A stretch of DNA of 64,000 nt from Bog-473 sp963742035 (lineage in GTDB: Bacteria; Actinomycetota; Acidimicrobiia; Acidimicrobiales; RAAP-2), in the NCBI GenBank assembly GCA_963742035.1, contig CAVUKH010000008.1, positions 124,001 through 188,000 on the forward strand, in the 5' to 3' direction. Numbering within the stretch: the first letter of the stretch is position 1; the number at the start of each line of letters is the position of its first letter. The notes beneath the pieces were generated by a model. It saw only the letters and a program-made list of their open reading frames with translations, had not been told where the DNA came from and searched no databases. This document shows positions 57,027-64,000 of this stretch, one piece after another. The translations under genes were made by a program, and so were the position numbers.

Positions 57027-58413
57027 AGCCGCCCGACTCCTCTTTGGTCATCGATACCGTGACCGGGTGGCGGTCGAAGTGCGCAATCGACTGCTCCATG
57101 TCCTGGAGCAGCAGGCCGGCCAGGTCGTGACTGACGCCCTGGCGTACGAGGATCCGCTGGACGGAGATGTCCGAGACGGAGCCGGTCAGCGGATAGGCAG
57201 GCACCTGCCAGCCGCGCGCCCGCAGGCGGTCGGCGACGTCGTAGAGCGTGTAGCCCGGGTCTTCGCCTTCCTTGATGCGCCAGGCCACCGACGGTATCCC
57301 CTTGAGCGGATTCGAATCGCACAGGAGCTCGAACGGGCCCAGTTTGACCACCTCTTGGGCGAGGAACTTGCCCGTGTCGTAACAGGCGTCGTGCACGTTG
57401 CGGTAGCCGTTACGGCCGAGCCGTACGAAGTTGTAGTACTGCGCGACGACCTGGCCGGCCGGGCGTGAGAAGTTGATCTGGAAGACCGGCATGTCGCCCC
57501 CGAGGTAGGTGACATGGAAGATCAGGTCGTCCGGCAGCTCCGACGCGTCCCGCCACAGCACCCAGCCCACCCCGAGGGGGGCCAGACCGAATTTGTGACC
57601 TGACGAGCTGATCGACTTCACCCTTGGGACGCGGAAGTCCCACAGGATGTCCGGCGCGCAGAACGGGGCAAGGAAGGCCCCGCTGGCCCCGTCCACGTGG
57701 ATGTCGACGTCGAGACCGGTGTCCTCCTGCAGCTTGTCGAGCGCCTGGGAGAGTTCGAGCACCGGCTCGTACGACCCGGTGTAGGTGACGCCGAAGGTCG
57801 GCACCACCATGATGGTGTTCTCGTCCACCCGCTCGAGCATCTGCTCGACGTCCATCTGATAGCGCCCCGGCGCCATGGGGATCTCCCGCATCTCGATGTC
57901 CCAGTACTTGGCGAACTTGTGCCAGACCACCTGCACGGGCCCGCACACCATGTTGGGCTTGTCCGTCGGCTTCCCCGCCGCCTCGCGCTTGGCCCGCCAG
58001 CGCCACTTGGCCGCCATACCGCCCAGCATGCAGCCCTCCGAGGACCCGATGGCCGAGCAGCCCACCGGCTCCGCCGCCTCGGGAGCGTTCCACAAGCCGG
58101 CCAGCATGCGAACGCAGCGCCGTTCCAGCTCGGCCGTCTGGGGATACTCGTCCTTGTCGATGAGGTTCTTGTCGATGCACAGGTCCATCAGCTGATGGAC
58201 CTCCGGCTCCTCCCAGGTCTGGCAGAACGTCGCCAGGTTCTGGCGTGCATTGCCGTCGAGCAGGAGCTCGTCGGAGATCGCCCGCATTACGTCTTCGGGC
58301 CGCATCTCGTCGCTGGGACAGTGCGTCGCCGGCAGTGACGCCTTCAGGGCCTGGTCGGCGTAGACCGAATCGATCAGTTGATCCCGGAGGTTCTCCCGCT
58401 TGTGCAAAGGCAT
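57013..58413 (-). CDS. gadB: Glutamate decarboxylase
   Basis: A 466-residue PLP enzyme that consumes a proton in converting glutamate to GABA, used in acid resistance. It matches Escherichia coli GadB in length and along the sequence: LDGNARQNLATFCQTW (52-67), VGCSAIGSSEGCMLGG, HVDGASGAFLAPF, and the PLP lysine K274 in SISSSGHKFGLAPLG. The penultimate residue H465 in the C-terminal FSHL aligns with E. coli H465, which closes the active site at neutral pH. No GadC antiporter is in the window. ATG start after CAGGGGG. Confidence 0.95.
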   Translation of the reverse strand: MPLHKRENLRDQLIDSVYADQALKASLPATHCPSDEMRPEDVMRAISDELLLDGNARQNLATFCQTWEEPEVHQLMDLCIDKNLIDKDEYPQTAELERRCVRMLAGLWNAPEAAEPVGCSAIGSSEGCMLGGMAAKWRWRAKREAAGKPTDKPNMVCGPVQVVWHKFAKYWDIEMREIPMAPGRYQMDVEQMLERVDENTIMVVPTFGVTYTGSYEPVLELSQALDKLQEDTGLDVDIHVDGASGAFLAPFCAPDILWDFRVPRVKSISSSGHKFGLAPLGVGWVLWRDASELPDDLIFHVTYLGGDMPVFQINFSRPAGQVVAQYYNFVRLGRNGYRNVHDACYDTGKFLAQEVVKLGPFELLCDSNPLKGIPSVAWRIKEGEDPGYTLYDVADRLRARGWQVPAYPLTGSVSDISVQRILVRQGVSHDLAGLLLQDMEQSIAHFDRHPVTVSMTKEESGGFSHL

Positions 58414-58508
58414 GGCTCGGCCCCCTGGGCTCGTACGTGGTCGGACACCAGACCGTATCGGTCTTCGGGAACCGGAGCGAGCATCGCCTCTGCCAACGGC
58501 ACATCCCT

Positions 58509-58555
58509 CCATCCGTCCGCCCGACGACCCCCGGCCGCCGGGCGGATACGGATGG
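58509..58555. terminator. Long GC-rich hairpin between the sigma-factor and glutamate decarboxylase genes
   Basis: CCATCCG-T-CCGCCCG (58509-58523) pairs with CGGGCGG-ATA-CGGATGG (58539-58555): 14 base pairs with one internal bulge and a 15-nt loop. It lies downstream of the sigma-factor stop and upstream of gadB. There is no U-tract, so it may be a pausing or factor-assisted terminator, or a gadB leader structure. Confidence 0.55.
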
Positions 58556-58570
58556 ATGACTAATGGACGA

Positions 58571-59491
58571 CTAACTGGCGAGCAGTTGCAGGCGAGCTCG
58601 GCCCGGGCGCTCACGCGTTCCCGTGCGCGCACCGGGTGCCGGCGCGCTCTTGGCCGAGTTGACCCGGGCAGTCTCCGGACGGTCGGCCAGCTTCGAGCGA
58701 AGCTGGCGGAGCGCCTTGGTGTGGATCTGGCACACCCTGCTCTCGGTCACGCCCAGGACCTGTCCGATCTCCGTCAGGGTCAGGCCGTCGTAGTAGTACA
58801 TCATCAGGACGGTGCGCTCCCGCTCGGGCATCCCGTCCACGGCCATGATCAACGCCTCTTTCGATTCCTTGGCCTCGAAGGTGTCGACCGGTCCCCACGA
58901 TCCATCGGGCAAGGTCTCACCCAACGTGGAGCGCTCGGAGCGATCGCCGCCACGGAGCACCTCGTCGAGCGCCATCATGCCGACCGTCGAGATCTTGCGC
59001 AGTGCCTTGTGGAAGTCGCCGACGGACATCTCCAATTCGGCTGCCACCTCCGCTTCATTCGGCGTCCGCCGCAATGTGCCCTCCAAGTGTGTGAACGCCT
59101 GTTCGACCGCTCTGGCCTTGGTGCGCACCGACCGGGGCACCCAGTCGATGGAGCGCAATTCGTCGATGATCGCCCCCTTGATGCGCGGAATGGCGTACGT
59201 CTCGAAGCGCAGATTGCGGTCGAGCTCGAAGCGTTCGATTGCATCGATGAGCCCGATGATGCCGTAGCTGACGAGATCTTCCTCGTCGAAGTGCCGAGGC
59301 AAGCCGGCGAGCACGCGACCGGCGATGTACTTCACGAACGGCGAGTAGTAGATGATCAGCTGGTTTCGAAGTGACTGCTCCCCGGTCCGCTTGAACTCAG
59401 ACCAGAGATTTTCGATACCCGCCTCCGTCGACCCCTGCGCCGTGGAAAACGGACTTGCTGTCGATCCCACGTTTGTTTCCCCCTCTGTCAT
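58571..59491 (-). CDS. RNA polymerase sigma factor, FliA/WhiG family
   Basis: A 306-residue alternative sigma factor with region 2 (NQLIIYYSPFVKYIAGRVL, FDEEDLVSYGIIGLIDAI, FETYAIPRIKGAIIDELRS), region 3 (RAVEQAFTHLEGTLRRTPNEAEVA) and region 4 (RERTVLMMYYYDGLTLTEIGQVLGVTESRVCQIHTKALRQL); pieces are shortened. SIDWVPRSVRTKAR is typical of WhiG/FliA, which direct motility or sporulation genes. No flagellar or sporulation genes are visible. The C-terminus has an Ala/Arg-rich tail. ATG 59491 is chosen; ATG 59500 is the alternative. Confidence 0.92.
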   Translation of the reverse strand: MTEGETNVGSTASPFSTAQGSTEAGIENLWSEFKRTGEQSLRNQLIIYYSPFVKYIAGRVLAGLPRHFDEEDLVSYGIIGLIDAIERFELDRNLRFETYAIPRIKGAIIDELRSIDWVPRSVRTKARAVEQAFTHLEGTLRRTPNEAEVAAELEMSVGDFHKALRKISTVGMMALDEVLRGGDRSERSTLGETLPDGSWGPVDTFEAKESKEALIMAVDGMPERERTVLMMYYYDGLTLTEIGQVLGVTESRVCQIHTKALRQLRSKLADRPETARVNSAKSAPAPGARTGTRERPGRARLQLLAS

Positions 59492-59947
59492 TTGCACCAT
59501 CCGACCGGTGCGTCTTCTCTCCCGGCACCACGCTTTGGCCAAGGCCATTTCGCGTATTCCGGAGTAGCGACCACTTTAATACTTCGCCCTCTCGCAGGTC
59601 GGTTGCGTGAACGTTGTCGAACGGTTGCAAAGGCCGCGCAACCTTTGCGCAACTTTTCCGGCGGTCCGCGTGCAGGGCGTCATGTCGGCGCGAGAACGCG
59701 TCGCTCGTGGCTCCTCGGCGCGACGGTTTTGACCGAGGAACCAAAGGCGGCGGCGCTCCATGCACGCCTCGCGGCTCTCGCGGTCGATGACGAGTGAGGG
59801 GCACGCCCGCGCGTCCCTGGCGCGCCGCACGATGCACATGTCGTTGGGCGTGATCGATTCCCTCAAGGTTGGCGCAGGCGCCGCCGAGAAACACAGCATG
59901 GGTCACACACCCCTGCTGCAGCGAAGGACTCCGGAGAGGGTCGACGC
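59492..59947. other. Regulatory-looking intergenic region between the sigma factor and response regulator genes
   Basis: No convincing gene in 456 bp. The core holds interlaced dyads: GGTTGC (59623-59628) with GCAACC (59638-59643), and GCAAAGG (59627-59633) with CCTTTGC (59642-59648). A further GGTTGC lies at 59601-59606 and TTGCGCAA at 59646-59653. The AT-rich TTTAATA near 59574-59580 could serve the sigma-factor promoter. The layout fits a control region for the divergent genes. Confidence 0.45.
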
Positions 59948-60751
59948 ATGAACCCGCCCGTGGGCGTGGCGACACGCGTCCCGACGCACCACCGCGGCCT
60001 CAGGCCGCTGGACCCGGCCGGCACGAGCACACTGACGTCACCCGGAGCAGTCGAGCAGGGTGAGCTGACGATCCTCGTGGCCGAGGACGATCACAGCTGC
60101 CGCAGCGCGCTGCTCCAGTACTTCGAGCGGAGTGGGTACCGGGTGACGGAGGCCACTGACGGGCCCTCCACGCTGCGCGCCGTCTTTCAGCACTCGGCCA
60201 GCCTTGTCATCCTTGACCTGGGACTTCCCGGTTTCGACGGCACGGACGTGCTGGCCAAGATCCGCCGTCACAGCGCCGTCCCGGTCATCGTCTGCTCCGG
60301 ACGGGACTCGGAGGACGACAGGATCCGCACCCTCAATCTGGGTGCCGACGACTTCGTCGTCAAGCCGTTCTCCTTCGCAGAGCTCGAGGCCAGAGTGCGA
60401 GCCGTCCTGCGACGCGGCAACGGCGAGCCGGCGGCCACCTGTCTCCACCATGGCGAGCTCATCGTCGATCGCGATACCCGTACCGTGACCGTGCGCGACG
60501 AGTCGGTCCCGATGACCCGCAAGGAATTCGACCTGCTCGCATTTTTGGCGGCGTCACCCGGTCAGGTGTTCTCCCGCGAAGACTTGCTCGAGCGGGTCTG
60601 GGGCTCGACCGAGGAGTGGCAGGGCCGCTCGACGGTGACCGAACACGTGCGCCGTGTCCGTCTCAAGATTGAGCCCGACCCGGATTCTCCCCGCTGGATC
60701 ACCACGGTCCGAGGTGTCGGCTACAGGTTCACCCTGCCCGACAAGACCTGA
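59948..60751 (+). CDS. OmpR/PhoB-type response regulator
   Basis: A 267-residue regulator. After a 40-residue N-terminal extension comes a receiver domain with acidic pocket AEDD (45-48), phospho-acceptor D90 in VILDLGLPG, S117 in VCSG and K139 in VVKPFSF, then a winged-helix domain (PMTRKEFDLLAFLAASPGQV, REDLLERVWG, VTEHVRRVRLKIEPD, TVRGVGYRF). All phosphorylation residues are present, but no histidine kinase is adjacent. A close paralogue lies 321 bp downstream. The 40-residue extension may be shorter if a GTG near 60037 or 60061 is used. Confidence 0.9.
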   Translation: MNPPVGVATRVPTHHRGLRPLDPAGTSTLTSPGAVEQGELTILVAEDDHSCRSALLQYFERSGYRVTEATDGPSTLRAVFQHSASLVILDLGLPGFDGTDVLAKIRRHSAVPVIVCSGRDSEDDRIRTLNLGADDFVVKPFSFAELEARVRAVLRRGNGEPAATCLHHGELIVDRDTRTVTVRDESVPMTRKEFDLLAFLAASPGQVFSREDLLERVWGSTEEWQGRSTVTEHVRRVRLKIEPDPDSPRWITTVRGVGYRFTLPDKT

Positions 60752-61072
60752 GTAGGCGGAGCGTCGAGGAGGTTTGGCGAAGGCGAATCGAGAGCGCGCC
60801 GCGCTTGCACTACGGACGCTCAATTTTTTGGTCCGAAAGTCCTATGGAGCCGGCGCCTGCATCTGCCGACATTGAGGACACAGTTCGGCACCGAGTCACC
60901 GTGAGGCGGATTTGGCTCGGTCCGGACGAACGAGGTGCCGTTCCGCACACCGTGCGAAATGGACGAGAGGGGCAATGGACATGGTCGGCTCGGCGCAAGC
61001 GCTCGCTCGACGTGAGAGCACCGGCGGGGTCGCCCCGGACCGCGTGCTGACCGCGAGGGTCTCGGCATCTGG
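60752..61072. other. Intergenic region between tandem response regulator genes
   Basis: I see no supported gene in these 321 bp. A T6 run at 60826-60831 lies within CGGAC...GTCCG (arms about 60816-60820 and 60834-60838), a weak hairpin that could end the first transcript or mark the second gene's promoter. Confidence 0.4.
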
Positions 61073-61873
61073 TTGTGCCCGATGACCTCTCCGATGGACA
61101 TCTCTGCACAGGGTGCGCCCTTCGGGGAGAGCCTCCGGGCCGCCGGCTCCAATCCGACCACCGTGTTCACGCCGGCAGGAGTTGTCGCCACGGAGAAGAC
61201 GATCCTCGTGGCCGAGGACGACACCAACACGCGCCGGGCGCTCCAGCACTACCTGAAGCGCTCTGGCTACGAGGTCACAGAGGCAGCCAGTGTGACCGAA
61301 TCGCTCGATGCGGTCTTCGCCCACCCGGCGGATCTGGTCATCCTCGACTTCGACATCGGTGGTGGCACGGCCGATGTCCTGACCACCATCCGGCGTCGCA
61401 GCTCGGTTCCCGTCATCGTCTGCTCAGGCCGGTCCTCGGAGCGTGACCGCGTGGCCCTGCTGAATCTCGGCGCCGACGACGTGCTCGCCAAGCCGTACTC
61501 CTTCGCCGAGCTCGAGGCCCGGATGCGGGCGGTGCTGCGCCGTGGTCTGGCCACGCCCACGACGACGCTCGATCACGGTGATCTCGTGATCGATCAGGGG
61601 ACGCGCAAGGTGACGGTCGACGGCAACGAGGTGGTCATGACTCGCAAGGAGTTCGACCTCCTCGCCTTCCTCGCCTCCGCCCCGGGGAGGGTGTTCTCAC
61701 GCGAGGACCTGCTCGAGCGGGTGTGGGGATCCAACGGTCGCTGGCAGGGGCGTTCCACTGTCACCGAGCACATCCGCCGGGTCCGCCTGAAGATCGAGAC
61801 CGACCCCGAGAACCCTCGCTGGATCACCACCATCCGGGGCATCGGCTACCGGTTCACCTCGCAGGTCGGCTGA
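61073..61873 (+). CDS. OmpR/PhoB-type response regulator, paralogue of the preceding gene
   Basis: A 266-residue protein very similar to its neighbour over both domains: AEDD pocket (47-50), phospho-acceptor D92 in VILDFDIGGG, VCSGRSS, K140 in LAKPYSF, then VVMTRKEFDLLAFLASAPGRV and TIRGIGYRFTS. The loop after the acceptor (FDIGGGTADV) departs from the usual LGLPGxDG, so receiver dynamics or partner choice may differ. It is an orphan regulator arising by tandem duplication. GTG start, or ATG at 61082. Confidence 0.9.
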   Translation: MCPMTSPMDISAQGAPFGESLRAAGSNPTTVFTPAGVVATEKTILVAEDDTNTRRALQHYLKRSGYEVTEAASVTESLDAVFAHPADLVILDFDIGGGTADVLTTIRRRSSVPVIVCSGRSSERDRVALLNLGADDVLAKPYSFAELEARMRAVLRRGLATPTTTLDHGDLVIDQGTRKVTVDGNEVVMTRKEFDLLAFLASAPGRVFSREDLLERVWGSNGRWQGRSTVTEHIRRVRLKIETDPENPRWITTIRGIGYRFTSQVG

Positions 61874-61986
61874 ACGCCGCCCGCAGGGCACGAACCCCGC
61901 TCCCCTGTTCTGGCGCGGCAAGACCGTGTCCCGAGTTGCGGCACGTCCGGGGACCCTGATCGCCCCTCCTCTCAGTGCGCCGCATT

Positions 61987-62571
61987 TCAGTGCGCCGCAC
62001 TCCAGGCCGCCCAGCCGGCCAGGGCGACCAGGACGACGGCGGTGACGATCCGGATCGTCGCGATGTTGACCAGCCGGAGGAGGCTCTGACCGCTCACCAC
62101 GGCGAGCCCGGCCACCGCCCACAGGGCAAGCAGGGCGCCGACGGCCACCGAGAGGGGGTCGTGGTAGTGGGCGGCCAGGTTGGCGGTGAGGATCTGCGTG
62201 AGGTCACCCCATTCGGCCAGAAAGATCACGAGGAACGCGGTCACGGCGATCCGACGGTGCGACGCCACCTCACGCTCGACGAGTTCCTCCTCCTTCTGTT
62301 CCTTGACCGCCTCACGAAGTGCGAGCGCCGCACCCACCAGGAACATGCCCGCGACCACGGCATCGAGTACCTGATGGGGCAGCAGGTGGAAGAGGGCCAC
62401 GCCGATCGTGACGGCGATGACAACGTGCACCGCGAAGCCGGCCGCGGCGCCCAGCCACACGACGGCCGGACGGCCCCGGGTCGACATGACCAGTGAGGCG
62501 AACATGGTCTTGTCCGGGAGCTCGCCGATGAAGATGATCGGGAAGACGGCGAAGACGACGGCGAAATCCAA
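61987..62571 (-). CDS. TMEM165/GDT1 (UPF0016) family cation transporter
   Basis: A 194-residue membrane protein with the two diagnostic motifs, here IGELPDKTMFASLVMS near residue 15 and LAEWGDLTQILTANLAA near residue 119, each leading a three-helix half. GDT1 proteins export Mn2+ or Ca2+ in exchange for protons. The first motif is ELPDKT instead of the common ELGDKT. The central loop is charged (EAVKEQKEEELVEREV). The last codons and stop are duplicated downstream as a 15-bp direct repeat (61972-61984 and 61987-61999). Confidence 0.9.
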   Translation of the reverse strand: MDFAVVFAVFPIIFIGELPDKTMFASLVMSTRGRPAVVWLGAAAGFAVHVVIAVTIGVALFHLLPHQVLDAVVAGMFLVGAALALREAVKEQKEEELVEREVASHRRIAVTAFLVIFLAEWGDLTQILTANLAAHYHDPLSVAVGALLALWAVAGLAVVSGQSLLRLVNIATIRIVTAVVLVALAGWAAWSAAH

Positions 62572-62702
62572 AGGGGCCTTTCTGTCAGGTCCGAAGGTAG
62601 CGTGCCGAGCGAGTCACCCTCGGGCAGTGCTCCCACCGGCGATGTGCGTCGAGAGTGCCGCCGCCAACCCCGTCTGGTGCGACCGGCGAAGATGCGTCCT
62701 CG

Positions 62703-63521
62703 TCAGTGGGACTGGTCGAGGAGCGACTGGCCCGTCATGGTGAAGACAGTCTCGTCGTCACACTGGCGCCAGAGGTCGAGCAACTCCAACGACACCGGGT
62801 CACAGCCGTATCGCATCGGTCCCTCGGTGTCGAGGATCGCGTCGGCGATAGCCGAGGCCGCCTGGGCCGGATCGACGACACGGGGGTCGGCGTGTTCACG
62901 GCGCAACGATGCAGCGACGTCGGCCATGGGTCGGTAGTCGGCGAAACGGGCCGCACCCGGCTCTCCCGTGCTCAGGCGGAACATGTCGGTGTCGATGGGC
63001 CCGGGAAGGATTTCGACCACGCGGATACCGAACGGCGCGACCTCGACCCGCAAACTGTCACCGAAGGCCGACGCCGCCGCTTTGGAGGCTCTGTAGGCGG
63101 AGAAGAATGGAACGGACGCGAAGATGGACGACGACGTCACCGTGCACACCACGGACGGTTGGTTCGCTCGCAACACAGGAATGGCGGCCGACGTCAGCGC
63201 GACGACTCCGAAGACGTTGGTCTCGAACATCCGGCGCCAGTCCTCCACGTTGGCGTGTTCCACCGGCAGGTAGTCGGTGTCGATGCCGGCGTTGTTGACG
63301 AGCACACGCAGATCGGACGGAAGATCGAACGTGGAGGGGTCCGTGACGTCGAGGCGCCGGACCTGAAGGCGCCCTCCCGCCTCTGCCGCCATACCGGCCC
63401 CAGCATCGGTATCCCGCATGGTCGCCACGGTGTCGAAGCCGCGGTGGGACAACTCGACCGCGACGGCCCGCCCGATGCCACGGCTTGCTCCCGTGACCAA
63501 TGCGCTCCCGTGAATGTCCAT
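62703..63521 (-). CDS. Short-chain dehydrogenase/reductase
   Basis: A 272-residue classical SDR: NAD(P)-binding TGASRGIG (9-16), VLVNNAGIDTD, catalytic serine in TSSSIFASVPFF and YRASKAA (YxxxK). ATMRDTD after the second strand suggests NADPH preference, though this is inference. The C-terminal 70 residues form a helical substrate region. The substrate is unknown, and there is no clear operon partner; the VOC gene ends 84 bp upstream on the same strand. Confidence 0.9.
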   Translation of the reverse strand: MDIHGSALVTGASRGIGRAVAVELSHRGFDTVATMRDTDAGAGMAAEAGGRLQVRRLDVTDPSTFDLPSDLRVLVNNAGIDTDYLPVEHANVEDWRRMFETNVFGVVALTSAAIPVLRANQPSVVCTVTSSSIFASVPFFSAYRASKAAASAFGDSLRVEVAPFGIRVVEILPGPIDTDMFRLSTGEPGAARFADYRPMADVAASLRREHADPRVVDPAQAASAIADAILDTEGPMRYGCDPVSLELLDLWRQCDDETVFTMTGQSLLDQSH

Positions 63522-63604
63522 GCGCCCGATTCTTCCTCACCGCGGAGCACCGCCGATACCGGCCCGATGACGGCCCACCGCGTTGCTGGTACCGGCGCCG
63601 AACC

Positions 63605-63958
63605 TCAGAGACCGAAGGCGGTCGGATGCCGCGGCTGGTAGAGCAACATCTGGCCGGCGCCGGGCACGTGCAGACCGATGGTACGGCCGAAGCCGCGGCT
63701 CTCGATGCTCCCCGCAAACGTCGCACCTTTGGCGGTGAGCTCCTCAATCGTCCGCTCGAGGTCATCACAGACCAGCGAGATCTCATGGTGCTCCGTGCCC
63801 CCGTCGACCGGGTGGACGCCGAGCTCGGACGGTCCCGTCCCGAAGATGAGCCACCCGTCATGTGCATCGACGTGCGGCCAGCCCACCACATCGCGGAAGA
63901 ACGCACGCGCCGCCTCGGCATCGTGAGCGTGGACGAGCGTATGGAGACCGGTGATCAT
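63605..63958 (-). CDS. VOC-family protein
   Basis: A 117-residue glyoxalase-fold protein: GLHTLVHAHDAEAARAFFRDVVGW at the start (shortened), HHEISLVCDDLERTIEELTAKGA in the middle and FGRTIGLHVPGAGQMLLYQP at the end. Possible metal ligands are the His in GLHTLVHA and HHE; the final Glu of typical enzymes is replaced in the MLLYQP strand. ATG 63958 is chosen; the GTG two codons upstream is an alternative. Role unknown. Confidence 0.85.
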   Translation of the reverse strand: MITGLHTLVHAHDAEAARAFFRDVVGWPHVDAHDGWLIFGTGPSELGVHPVDGGTEHHEISLVCDDLERTIEELTAKGATFAGSIESRGFGRTIGLHVPGAGQMLLYQPRHPTAFGL

Positions 63959-64000
63959 CTCCACGAGACTAGGGAGACGAGGGTGCCCACGCACGCCGCG

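Noticed and set aside
59576..59899. A 107-codon minus-strand frame upstream of the sigma factor
   Set aside because: No recognisable domain, poor codon bias, and it lies across the dyad-rich control region.
60805..61050. An 81-codon plus-strand frame between the response regulator genes
   Set aside because: No domain, no ribosome-binding site and Arg-rich shadow-like composition.
62572..62702. A possible Mn2+-sensing yybP-ykoY riboswitch upstream of the GDT1-type transporter
   Set aside because: The conserved loop sequence GGGGAGUAGC was not found in the leader; only ordinary GC-rich short hairpins are visible.

Overview
The window is a GC-rich (roughly 68-70%), gene-dense chromosomal segment of an actinobacterium. 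Evidence for this is a WhiB1-type iron-sulfur regulator convergent with a PdtaS-type histidine kinase, a paired set of Get3/ArsA-like ATPases, a DUF3107 protein, a WS/DGAT acyltransferase, and many GTG starts. A complete System I (Ccm) cytochrome c maturation operon is unusual for most Actinobacteria and, with the acyl-CoA dehydrogenases and branched-chain amino-acid transporter, suggests an Acidimicrobiia-like lineage. That placement is inference. I see no rRNA, tRNA, CRISPR array, insertion sequence or prophage.

Layout. 0-10 kb: partial etfB, a glycerophosphodiesterase, whiB1, then a leftward group (DUF3107, two ArsA-like ATPases, an O-methyltransferase, a PHP phosphoesterase, pdtaS), a dGTPase-like HD hydrolase and a small leftward operon (VOC protein, monooxygenase-like protein, enoyl-CoA hydratase). 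10-15 kb: a membrane diguanylate cyclase, then an iron-sulfur island of mrp diverging from a sufR-like regulator and a cysteine desulfurase. 15-25 kb: the leftward ccmABCDEFGHI operon, almost every junction a 1-11 base overlap, with ccdA nearby. A DJ-1/PfpI protein, an unknown helical protein and a P-loop-less uridine-kinase-like protein sit between them. 25-33 kb: GDP-mannose dehydratase diverging from a glycosyltransferase, a TetR regulator, a coupled kinase-like/tyrosine phosphatase pair, a second diguanylate cyclase, and a secreted phospholipase C-like lipoprotein sharing a divergent operator region with a MarR regulator. 33-42 kb: MarR plus CLC channel/transporter, a decayed gene, an acyl-CoA dehydrogenase with a clear palindromic operator, and cysS/valS diverging across only 20 bp. 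42-47 kb: a liv-type ABC transporter with fused permeases. 47-55 kb: a membrane esterase diverging from a WS/DGAT, tsaC-tsaD, an acyl-CoA dehydrogenase and formate-tetrahydrofolate ligase. 55-64 kb: a glycine-zipper protein, a K+-channel-like protein, glutamate decarboxylase, a WhiG/FliA sigma factor, two tandem orphan response regulators, a GDT1-type transporter, an SDR and a VOC protein.

Two regulatory themes recur. Genes inside operons are joined by ATGA/GTGA overlaps, implying translational coupling. Many first genes lack a Shine-Dalgarno and carry a TANNNT hexamer 6-7 nt before the start codon, the signature of leaderless transcripts. The main novelty candidates are the System I operon in this background, the Fe-S island whose regulator probably binds its own -10 box, the shared phospholipase/MarR control region with a tandem-repeat leader, and the coupled phosphotransferase/phosphatase pair.
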